DNA of 64,000 bases. Origin: Nemertoderma westbladi. Its lineage: Eukaryota; Xenacoelomorpha; Nemertodermatida; Nemertodermatidae. The notes under the pieces were generated by a model, which was not told the DNA's origin, did no database searches, and saw nothing but the letters and a program-made list of their open reading frames with translations. A program made the translations under genes and the position numbers. This document shows positions 38,501 to 50,500 of this stretch, in pieces (the stretch's first letter is position 1; each line of letters begins with the position of its first letter). The stretch covers positions 48,105-112,104 of the forward strand of contig JAUCBJ010008614.1 in assembly GCA_032718475.1 (NCBI GenBank), read 5' to 3'.

Positions 38501-41500
38501 ACAAATCTTAGTTTATGGTTGGTTACGAATCTTAGTTTATGGTTGGTTACAAATCTTAGTTTATGGTTGGTTACAAATCTTAGTTTATGGTTGGTTACGA
38601 ATCTTAGTTTATGGTTGGATACAAATCTTAGTCTATGGTTTGTTACAAATCTTAGTTTATGATTGGTTACAAATCTTAGCTTATGGTTGGTTACGAATCT
38701 TAGTTTATGGTTTGTTACAAATCTTAGTTTATGGTTGGTTACGAATCTTAGTTTATGATTGGTTACAAATCTTAGTTTATGGTTGGTTATAAATCTTAGT
38801 CTATGGTTTGTTACAAATCTTAGTTATGGTTGGTTACGAATCTTAGTTTATGGTTGGTTACAAATCTTAGTTTATGGTTGGATACAAATCTTAGTTTATG
38901 GTTGGTTAAAAATCTTAGTTTATGGTTGGTTACGAATCTTAGTTTATGGTTGGTTACGAATCTTAGTTTATGATTGGTTACAAATCTTAGTTTATGGTTG
39001 GTTATAAATCTTAGTCTATGGTTTGTTACAAATCTTAGTTATGGTTGGTTACGAATCTTAGTTTATGGTTGGTTACAAATCTTAGTTTATGGTTGGTTAC
39101 GAATCTTATTTTATGGTTGGTTACAAATCTTAGTTTATGGTTGGTTACAAATCTTAGTTTATGGTTGGTTACGAATCTTAGTTTATGGTTTGTTACAAAT
39201 CTTAGTTTATGGTTGGTTACGAATCTTAGTTTATGGTTGGTTACAAATCTTAGTTTATGGTTGGTTACAAATCTTAGTTTATGGTTGGTTACAAATCTTC
39301 GTTTATGGTTGGTTACAAATCTTAGTTTATGGTTGGTTACAAATCTTAGTTTATGGTTGGTTACAAATCTTAGTTTATGGTTAGTTACAAATCTTAGTTT
39401 ATGGTTGGTTACAAATCTTAGTTTATGGTTATGAATCTGTTTTATCAGTTTCGAATCTGAGCACATGGTTTCGAATTGGAGTTCCTAGTTACGAATCTCA
39501 GGACCTGGTTACGAATCTGTGGTTTCGGATACAAATCAGTGTGTTTGGTTACAAACTTGAACACCCGGCTATGAATTGATGTTCCTCGTTACAATTTGAA
39601 GTTACTGGTTACAAATCCGAGCACCCAGTTTCAAATCTGTGTTCCAGGTTAAAAATTAAACTGCCCAGTTACGAATCTACTCTAAGTACAGTAGCCAGTA
39701 ACAAATATCTGAGTGTCTGGTTACCTTTTTATCAGCAACACCAGCACTACTTATACTATTACTGTAGGGTCAATAAGCTTATAAGTGGCCAATGGTTTGT
39801 CCGGAATTTACGATATAATTTTAAATGCTTTAATTTATTCGTATATAATAAAGTTATATATTATTCTGTAGCTAATTTATTTGCGCAGCTTACGCACTAA
39901 AAATTATGAAAATCTGTTAAGGCGGTCAAACGATATGCCCCATCAAAGACTGAAATATCGTGAAAATCAGTTGTCCCTTACATGACACGACCACAAACAA
40001 CTGTAGATTTTATCACCCCCCCAAGTGGCTAATATATCGGAAACCTACATATTGTTGGGGAGCTTAGATGTTTTGCTTTCTTTTCCAATATATTTCAGGC
40101 CATAATATCATGTTGAACCATTTGAGATCGATACATAAAATGGGCATGGATTTTTCATTTTTTGTGTCACATCTGTAACATTTACGTCTAGAATCTGAAG
40201 TAGTAACTGTAGGTTTTCAGTTTTGATATATTTAGAAAAATTAGAATCTACAGGGTTTCTAACTTATATAGGCCAAATATCACACTTGGGAAGTATTTAT
40301 GTTTAACAAAGTCAATATTGAAAGCATAAACGTCCATATCTGTAACGCTACAAATGTTGCCATAGATTTTGATAATATTAATCTCATACAAGTATAATGG
40401 TACGTGTGGAAAGGCAATTTTAATTTATGCCGCATCAACCCCAAGAGTTAATGTGATAAATAAACACCTAGGATGTATGGCGATGGCAATGGTCAACCAT
40501 CTGTAACCCGTCACCGTTACAGTGCAGTGCGTTACAGATAAGGGATGTCTCATCTGTAACGCATTATATAACCAGTTATCGATGCGTTACAGACTGTAGG
40601 TTTTCAGTCCTATCTATATGACAGTCCTATCTGTAACGGAGTGTCATCCTGAAATACAATAAGGCATCACTGACAATATTTGAATGCCTACGCGTTTGAT
40701 ACGTTCTTCGTCTTCCTACTGACATCCTAACTGCTCATGGTAATGTGGTAGTGTAAGATGGGTAAGTGTAAAACGCGGAACCGGATGCAGGATCCGGATC
40801 GGTACCACGGATTTTGAGGTTAAAACGCGGATCCGGGTTTTCATGAAATCCGGAAATGAGTGCAAAATGAGAATTCTAGCTAATTTTTATTGTCAAGTGT
40901 TACTGGATCCCGTAAGGGAAGTAAAACACGGATTCATGTTTATCTCTATCCGGGAAGAGGTGATTGTGGATTCTGGGGAGTAAAGCGCAGATTCATTTCA
41001 CATATGAAATTGTATGAATCCTGAGCTTCTGGGTCCGTGGTAAGTAATTTAGGAATTAATTGCAAGTATATACAATCTCCATCCTATAAATTTTATGTAT
41101 TAATAAAATGTGCTTTCTGCAAAATTTCGCTTTATTTCGTTTAGAATTGTAGAAGATACATTTCCTACAAACAGTGTTTTTTTTACATACAATATATTGT
41201 ACAGACGGTCCTTTGCCCAATGTTTTGTTTTTCGTTTTTCATGATTAGGCACCCTACATAGGCGCGTAATTTATTACAACAATACTGATAGCAAAAGATC
41301 CATCCATTATTGCCAGCTCTCGCTGGCAAGCTTGTAAGTTGTAACTACTACTATTTTTTTATAGGACACTATTACACTCAATAAGATGCAGTAGTGCTAC
41401 TCAACCTGGCATTTCATATCTAATCTATCTAATCTAATTCATATCTAATCTATCTAATCTAATTCATATCTAATCTATCTAATCTAATTCATATCTAATC

Positions 41501-44500
41501 TATCTAATCTAATTCATATCTAATCTATCTAATCTAATTCATATCTAATCTATCTAATTTCATCTGACATGAAGCAATAAATAAACAAAAGTAAAGAATC
41601 CAGTCACTGCTATCAGTGAGTCTTGTATAACTACAATGTAAGATTTACTCTAATGATTAATTACTCTAAATGCGTATAAAAGGCCTATATTTTACTATCA
41701 ATTTCTAAATCATTGGCTTAACATCACTTACTGACTTACATGATGGACTTGTGCACTACATATATTATTATGATAAGTTTAGTCAGATCCGTTTATTGGA
41801 TGAGGTAATGGACGTCTCTGAATCAGTTGCAGAGAAACGCCATGGAGCGGTTAAATAAGTACAGCGAAAAAATGGACCGCGGTTGTTATACAGAGTATTT
41901 TAAACAAGCATATAAAAAGCGGCGCGGTAGGGAAAATTTAAAACGGGATAAAAAAAATCGTGTAAACCAAGATTATCGGTTACACAGAAAAATGTTAATG
42001 AAAAACTTTTTCTATTTATTTATTTGAAATCATGTGTATTAAGTACTTATAATTTAGTGGATGCGATGGTTATGGGCAGATATCGCTGTTTGTTACAGAT
42101 GTTTGTCCAATAAATTACCTTATTGTCGAAGCAATAAATTATAAATACTGCAAAATCCATATAACATAATTACCGTTACAGATGGCCGTTACAGAGGTTT
42201 GTCCCATAAATGTCATCACTGTAATGCGTTACAGTGGTAGACAAAAACGTTACAGATATGACATTAGTTTTTGCCATATATCTCCCTTTGAGCAGCGCGT
42301 CATGCTCTCCCTCTACCATCGCAAGATTCGCCATGAAATTATCTTTCGAATGGTGTATGGTATGGCACTAATTTCTGACAAAAATTTTTCTGTCAATTTG
42401 TACCCATTTTGGCCACTTTTAAGCTTATTGACCCTGTATTGAATATGTTGAGGAGTTATAGTTAGCAAACAAGTGTAATCTGTCATAATCTGTTCTTAAT
42501 ATTATTAAAGCAATTAGGCCAACATCTGTCTAAAGCAAAATAGCTCCCTCATAATATTAATGTAGCAAAAACATAATTCAGCTCTCCAACTCAGATTTTA
42601 TTTAATATGTAATAATCCTCTGTGTTTCTATTCTAGTTCGGGGGCAGTGTGTGGGATAAGTTGAGCCACGCCTATCACATTTGGACGGGCTTCGGAATGT
42701 CTGTTGTTGGTGTTCAGACCTGTGGAGACTACATGTTCAGCGGACACACTGTCATGCTTACTGCTCTTAATTTCTTTATTACTGAATGTAAGTTTATATT
42801 GATTAAATCTAAGCATTAAATAATAAAGTATTGATTATTTCGTGTGATATTCTTCAATAGGCTTTCTTACTAAACTTATAATCTGGTGAACTTATGTTGG
42901 AGACGTTTCATATGCAAAGTTTTTATTTCTAAATATGTTCGTGAAATTTATAAATGAAAATAACGATTTATAAATTTTTTTAAATGGTTTAGAAATATTT
43001 CTAAAACTAAATATTGAAAACAAAAATTTAAAAATATAAACTTTACTACAGCACAGCGTTTGAAATAAAATAGCTATAAATCAAAATTTAACATTAGCCA
43101 TATTTATTTATTATTAATTGTTTCTTTATTCACCAAAATCGAACAATTGAATCTCTAAATCTGATTCATCTCCATAACCTTCTGTTAGTTGTACCAACTT
43201 CTATAATATCAAATAAAGTCATTTGTGGTATCGCTATTGTTTCTACTGTAAGTTAAATCATTACAGTCTAAGAGTGTTTCACTGACATTCTCATAATAAT
43301 ATATTAGACTTATCAATTTGGAAGATAATCTATAAGGCACTTACTGTATTGTCTACACACAAAATGATGTGAAATATTAATTAATGGCTTTAATTACCAA
43401 AGCTGTATTAGGGTAGAAGGCTATAATTAGTTTAAAATTCGGAATATTTCGATGATATTTTAATAAAAATATGTATGGTTTCATGAAAGTAGAAAACAAG
43501 GCCCCGTATATTACAGCTATGGCCTACTTTTCACTTTTCAAAGTTCACCTTTCAGCCATTCTGGGCAAATTATTTTGGTTTTCTAAACAAAATTGTTTCT
43601 AACCATTTAGAAACTTTTCACTGTAAAAATTTTGAAAAAAAAACCCTGCGTTTCAGTATTAAAAATACCATTATGAGTTGAGTTTGATTATACATTACAT
43701 TACTGTTCCGCGAGTTTATCAAATCTGGCAGGGCTGTTGACATGGTATACAAATATACTGCTGGGGGATGGGGGGTTGGTAAGCGAAGTGCACCCAATGA
43801 GAATTAGGGTTAGAGTATCACAGATATTTTATTTAATTCTGGTTGTGTATTATTTTGCAGTGCGGTAGAATTACTTTCGGTTTACCTTTACTTTAGTATA
43901 TTTCCAATGGGTCATTCTCAACAAAAGTGGCCAAAACCGACTTAGAAATTGTCCGGAACGTAATTTCTGTTTAGATTGATGAATTTTTAAACGGTAAAAT
44001 GTTTTATATATGAAACTTGGCCTGAAAATTCTGCTCATCATGTTTTCAGGGTTGAAAAATCCCTGCATATTACCATATTTCCTTGTCAAACGCTAAAAAA
44101 TAGCATTTTTAACACTTGTTTAAAGAATTTGCATAACATTTAGAGAACAGTAGAATGACCCCATTTTGGTCCTTGGTGTACAAACTATATATCATTCGGA
44201 AGCTTGAAAAATTTCCTACATTCTCAGATCAGTTTTTGTAGGATACAAATACTTCCGTTCCAGTAACAGCATAAAATATTATTAAATTTCAATATGACCC
44301 CTGTAATGTCCCAAATGTTCAATAGAGGTTCGACAGAAGCTATAAGAAGTTATCAGTCGGTATGATGATGCGCAAATCCAGCCTCAATTATTATAGAACA
44401 CAATAAAAAAAACCTTATTGAAAACGATCCAGTAGTTGCCGAGATTTTAACATCTATATGTGACAAACCCGGTATGTTCAAGATGTTTTGTCCCATGTTT

Positions 44501-47500
44501 TCCATTACTAATTCTGCATATAAATTTGCATGTAACATTTTGAATTAACAAAGTAAAGTTATTATAGCAGATTAAAACATGGGCAATACAACCATTGTTA
44601 CTTCCAACTTCAATATTAAAGTGTGCTCCCTACATATTCAATATCAAGATCAATTTGTCCCTCCATGTAATGGCCCTGTAATTGTCCCCCAAATTACGTG
44701 TGCGAGATGCCATTACAGTGAGGGACTGTCCCTTCTCTGTAATGGCAAATTTAGTATTGATTCTATGGCACACTAATTGGTGGGAAATTTGAAAAGCATC
44801 TGTATTTGGTCATTTAATTTCAGGACTTAACTTTTTAATTAACTTACACCGTACCATTCTACTAACATAGACTAATTTTGGTCCGTTAAATTTACAAAAT
44901 GGAAACACGAAACCATGCCTTCCACCATGCGAACTATTATGTACGAAGCATTCAAGTGCAGTGAAAGACTTCGCGATTTTAGATTTTACAGGGTTTGATA
45001 TGTCTGATGCTGAACTTTACCCCTCAATTGATTCTCTCCAATTTTTGTCTGAATGAAAACTTTATATAATTTCGAAGTTTATTAAATTCACTCTGTCCGA
45101 ACTAATTTTGTTTCTAGGCTATTGTAGCAATTTACGAATAGTTTGTAATTGTCTGATTTTGGTTTCTTTTCTGTGGTCGAGTATATATATTAATTTTTAA
45201 AAATAATACACAATTTTGACAAAACTTATCTTTCTCGGAAACTGACTAAAAAGTTATGTATGGAAAATTAACTAAATACATACGTACATGACTATTATAT
45301 TGTTACAATGTGGGGACATCGCATTACACGGTAGGCCTACCAATAGAGATATATGAATATATTGTTACAGGGCTGGGACATCGCATTACAGGGGCAATTT
45401 ACAGCCTAAAAATTCGTATTACATGGAGGGACAAACCATTACAGGCGGGACACATACTTTACCTTGATTATTTCTTTAAGATTTTATCTAACATCTCGGA
45501 GATTGTCACCATTGAATTCTCCTTAAAAAAAGCTTTCAGAATATATATAGTTTTGTATGGTTTCAATGGAGTTGAAATTTCAGGAATATTTCAGTTCTAT
45601 TTGGCCACTTTCGGTGAGAATCACCCAATATTCCGTATTGTTTATTACTTTCTTAGATTGCCCACACCAACTCTACTTCCTGCCCCAGTTCACATGGATT
45701 CTCAACCTTTTTGGTATTTTCTTCATTCTCGCGGCCCACGAACATTACTCCATAGACGTGTTTGTCGCTTTCTACATAACATCTCGGCTCTTCCTCTACT
45801 ACCACTCGCTCGCCAACAGTCAGGTTAGCGAGATTGCAAACACAAACATAGACTGTCGGAGAGAACCACCTGCAGCTCCTATTGGTCTCCCCCAGCCGGG
45901 GATTAACGTACTGGTATTGGAGAGGAAATTCCTACCACAAGGTGGGGTCGAACTGGTGACCCCCTGGTTGGGAGTCTGGCGCTCTAATTATTCAGATAGC
46001 GGCGAGATAAACTAACTGCAAACTTATTGTTATCAATGTATTCATATAAACTCAACGACCAACCCTAATGGACTTGGCTGAGGCCAAGTTATGATCTTAG
46101 AACAATTGCGACCTGAACAATTGCGACCCGGACAATTGCGACCCGGACAATTTTTGGGATGATTTGGGGAAAATGATTTTGGGAAAAATTGATGGGTCGC
46201 AATTGTCCGGGTCGCAATTGTCCGGGTCGCAATTGCCCGGGTCGCAATTGCCCGGGTCGCAATTGCCCGGACTCCGTTATTATGGTTGTTCACAGTTTTC
46301 TGTGATTGAAGGTCACCTCCAACCTGGAGGTCCCTAGTTCGATCCCACCTGGACGTTGCTAAGGTGTTGCTAAGGTGTACGAAAATAATAATAATAATAA
46401 AACATTTATAAGAACATATCTACTGTATACTGGACAGTACATAGCTACCTTCTCAGATCAGGTCAGGTATTCTAGGTCATTGATCAAGAAAACTTGCCAC
46501 CTCCATGCAGCATAAAGGAGGTGCCACCTGTAGCTGCATAGACCCTCTTACTAGGGCAAATCTTGTCCTGTAACTAGGACCCCCTTCGTTCTGGGATAAG
46601 GACGCCCTTGGTCCTGGATTAAGGACCCATATACTTGGCTGCAGGGGTATATGGCCTGACCAGGCAGATGGTGATCTACCAATGGCTGGACAGGAGTAGA
46701 GTGTTCTCATGTCCACTCTGAAAGCACTTCACTGCGACCTGCACCTAGCAGCAAGGGTACAGGGCATGACCCAGCAGATGAGCTGCAACAGCCAATGGTG
46801 GGTCATGTGCGCCAGAGTAGATATGGGTGATGGGCCTCATAACTGACTCCATTGCGACACCCACCCTGTGGAATGGCAAACCAGGGTGTGGTATTTGCCC
46901 CGAGAGCTGACTCGGCAAAAAAGCACCCCCCAACCCCCACTATGGATTACATTAGCAATGCGGAGGTCCGGCCACTAGAGGCCAGTGGAATTACCGGACA
47001 CAATCGGCCTCACAGGCGTCAGTTAACTCCTGACCGGCTGCCTGTCTCACCCCCTACTGGAGAGAGAGCAGCCAACAATTCTTTGAGTCCCTTTCCTGAT
47101 GACCTTTCTGGCCCAAACCCTGGGTCACCAGGAAGGCCAGATTGTGATGGGGAGAGGGATTCTGGAGTTGGAGGCTACTCTCATGTTCCACCCCGACCAA
47201 CAAAGCCATTGGTGAATCTGAGGCAAGTCACAAGACTAACCTCAGTAAACACCCTAACACTCGGGTCCCCAATGCGACAAGGTGAGCTGACTGCCTTGGC
47301 AGATAAGCTTTCTCTTAGCGCAGTGGGTGTTTAAGATTTCTCTTAGCGCAGTGGGTGTTTAAGAGCACCGAAAGCAGACTGGACAGACTGATGAGGTTCT
47401 GATTAAGGACATGGGGGGCGGTTGGCGACTCGCCCTCGCATCAGCAGATGATAGTGGCAATGGTGGAATTGGTCTATTGATGAATCCAACTGCACATGCA

Positions 47501-50500
47501 GCATTGGACAAAATAGACCAAATCTCTAACCGCATCATCCGTTGCCACTTCTCATGTTCTGGAAGACTGGCTAAGAAGTTTCCTAAGGTGGTTCTGATTG
47601 TGTGCTACTCTCCAACTAGTGTTGCCCCTGTAGAGGAGGTGGAAAATTTCTACCACAATCTACAAGCAGCTACTGATGGAGTGGATCAGCATGCATTCTT
47701 AACATTCCTGGGAGACTTTAATGCAAGTCTGCATCAATCACCTACATCGCCCTGGGTCTATAGCAATAGTGTTAACCGAAATTCTGTCCATCTTCAGGAT
47801 TTTATCTCTGGAAATGGATTATTTTCGGCTGGAACCCAGTTCAAGAAGCGAACTGGAAAGCTATGGACTCATAGTGGACCCAGTGGTCACAAGTCCCAGA
47901 TAGACCATATTCTGTTTCGTAGGAAATACAGGAGCTCTATACAAGACTGTAATGCATTTACACTTCGACCCTTCTCCAGTGATCACCGCCTTATTGTGGC
48001 CAAGGTAAGACTTAGTCTGCGTGCTAGCAGAACAACTAAATCTGCCTTGCCGCGGCATGACTGGTCCTCTCTGTTGCAACAGCCAAGTGTGAGATCCAGC
48101 TTCACACTACAGCTGAGCAACAGGTATGAGGCTCTTGCCTCTGAGGCGGCAGATCACTGTGAGGGCTATACTGCCTTTACAGAAGCAGTTAAGTTAGCAG
48201 CTGCAGAAACAGTTCCTGTATACCCTCGAAACAGGAAAAGGGCCCCCTGGACTGACAACAAAATTCAGAAGTGCCGAAATGACCTTCATAAGGCGCAGAA
48301 AGAGTCCCGACTCAAACAGACTACAGCGCCAAAGAATGCAGTTAAGGCCCTATCTAGGTCCCTGAACAGGCAGTACTCTGCTAATCTACAGGAGCTAATA
48401 AACCAACAGGTTGATGCCATCAATGATGCTGACGACAGCAGGCAATCATCCCAGGCATGGAAATCGATCAATCTGCTTACTGGGCGTAAAAGCCAACCAA
48501 CCACCAAGGTTAAGGCTGAATCACCAGCCGATCGCCTCAATGGTTGGAAAGCCCACTTTGAAAAGCTCCTCAATAATGACAGGGTATTGCCTGATAACTT
48601 TATAGAAGTAAAAGTGTCTGAGTCTGTACTCCCAGATATTCCCATTGGCGATATCTCCTTTGCAGAAGTGAAGGCTGCTGCAAAGAGCATTAAGACCAAT
48701 CGTGCCAGGTCTTTAGGCCCAGGCCCAGGCAATCGTGCCAGGCCCTGAGGTCTTTAAAATACCTGAGTGTTTAAAGCTCATCTATCCCATCATAGTAGAC
48801 ATGTACCGAACAACAAGAGTCCCACAAGAAATGAAAACAAATAAGTTGGTGCCAGTTCCCAAGAAGGGCAACCTAACACTCTATGGTTCTTTTCGGGGAA
48901 TCTCATTGATCTCGATTGCTGCAAAACTATACAATAGGATTCTATTAAATCGCATCAGGGATCCCATTGAGAGACTGCTCCGTGGAAATCAGAATGGGTT
49001 CCGTAAAGGTCGTGGGACCATGGAGCCCATTTTGGCACTTAGAAGGATAATTGAAGAGTTATCAAAAAAGAAAGACAGGCATCTGGCTGTTATCTTTGTT
49101 GACTTCTTCAAGGCCTTTGATTCAGTCTCTCGCTCACGTATGTTCAGCATACTTTCATTATATGGGATTCCTGATGAAATTATTGCAGCAATCAGATCAG
49201 TATACGATGGTTCGACAACATTTGTGTCTACTGTTGACGGTGACACAGAACCATTTGAAGTGTTATGGGGCGTCCTCCAAGGAGACACACTTGCACCATT
49301 CTTGTTCATTATTGTGGTTGACTATGTTCTACGCATGTCCTTAGATCATTATAATGATGATGGGGTGATGATAACTCCACCTACTGGCTCCAGAAGTCGA
49401 GGAAATCCTGCAAAGTACCTAACTGATCTAGACTTTGCTGATGACTTAGGAGTACTCTCAGAATCATTAGAGGGAGCCCAACGGCTCCTCAGCTCATTAG
49501 AACATGCTGCTTCTAGTGTTGGTCTTTTTATTAACTCCAGAAAGACCAAAATTCTGACAGTTAACTTTGAAAGTCCCCAGCAAGTCTCTGATCGGATGAG
49601 CATAAGCTCAAAGGATGGTATGCTTGAGCATGTGGACGACTTCTGTTACCTGGGATCATGGATCCGGAAGTCAGGTGAGGACCTTCGAATACGTAAGGGA
49701 AAGGCATGGGCAGCCTTGAATAGGCTTTCCAGGATTTGAAAGTCACCGAGAATTAATCGGAAACTTAAGGTCCGATTATTTAGAGCAGCAGTAGTTCCAG
49801 TACTCCTCTACGGGAGTCCATGCTGGGCTCTAACTGCTGAGGACACCAAATCTCTGGATGGCACATTCACAAGAATGCTACGCCGGGTTCATTGTGTCAA
49901 GTACAATGCACACATCTCCAACCAGACACTATATAACATTGGAGGTGTCTCATTGGTTCCCCCAAGCTTGACACTAGAACAAAATCGCCTCCGCTTTGCA
50001 GGACATTGCTTTCGCCGTGAGGACCAGCCAGTGCATAATCTTGTACTTTGGCAGCCTCATGGAGTGAATAAGCATGGTGGACAGCCCATGACTTTCTTGA
50101 GACGCATCTTAAAGGACACTGGCCTTAAAGATGCGGATGATCTAGCAAATGTCATGGGTGATAGGGAGTTGTGGCGGTGCAATTTAGTTGACAAGCCGGC
50201 ACAGCATTCTTAAAAATGCAGCTGCAATGCAGCATGCCGATCCTAGTAGTAGTAGTAGTAGTACATAGCTACCTTACTTGTCACTGTCAGTGTTTACTGT
50301 GTTTACTGGTTATGGTTACTGTTTACCAGTAAGATGTTGCATTTGAGGTTGCGAGATTTGTTACGCCTCGTTTTGTTTAGAGATTTATCAAATTTCCCGA
50401 TGGCGCTACTCTAACTCCCACGATTGAACACTCCAAAATTAGACAACTATATTCTTTGTTCACCACTGCGGAAGCCGGGTTCCCTTACCGCTGGTGGACG

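Larger units (their letters stand above)
37051..42636 (+). other. SAMD8: SAMD8 intron 5 (5.6 kb)
   Basis: It runs from GTCAGT to TTCTATTCTAG. It contains a LINE fragment, a 24-bp minisatellite, clustered CGTTACAG/CTGTAACG words (40130-40640 and 42060-42260), four loose copies of a TAAAACGCGGATCCGG-like phrase (40768-41000) and a 25-bp repeat. A 66-residue Lys/Arg-rich open frame at 41827-42027 resembles nothing I know. Confidence 0.85.
46452..50259 (+). mobile_element. full-length non-LTR retrotransposon (LINE), 3.8 kb, in SAMD8 intron 7
   Basis: It is bounded by a perfect 16-bp target-site duplication and ends in a (TAG)n tail. Layout: a 5' region with two imperfect ~112-bp tandem monomers (about 46637-46865), a short leader ORF, an APE-type endonuclease, a reverse transcriptase with FADD, and a C-terminal segment found at the end of many LINE polyproteins. 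It is inactive: a TAA stop in GVxEHR at 47331-47333, a 28-bp tandem duplication at 47309-47364, a duplication-linked frameshift at 48690-48750 and a stop in RIxKS at 49737-49739. I do not assign a clade; the trinucleotide tail argues against a poly-A-tailed family. The perfect target duplication suggests recent insertion. Confidence 0.93.

Noticed and set aside
37892-39466. Open frames of up to 293 codons in the 24-bp array
   Set aside because: Period divisible by three; the frames are pure [16 protein letters not shown] or NHKLRFVT repeats.
41827-42027. 66-residue Lys/Arg-rich protein
   Set aside because: No recognisable domain and no splice-site support; it could be an exonised scrap or chance.
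45310-45828. 172-codon frame covering exon 7
   Set aside because: It reads exon 7 in the wrong frame; the SMSr frame there is [20 protein letters not shown].
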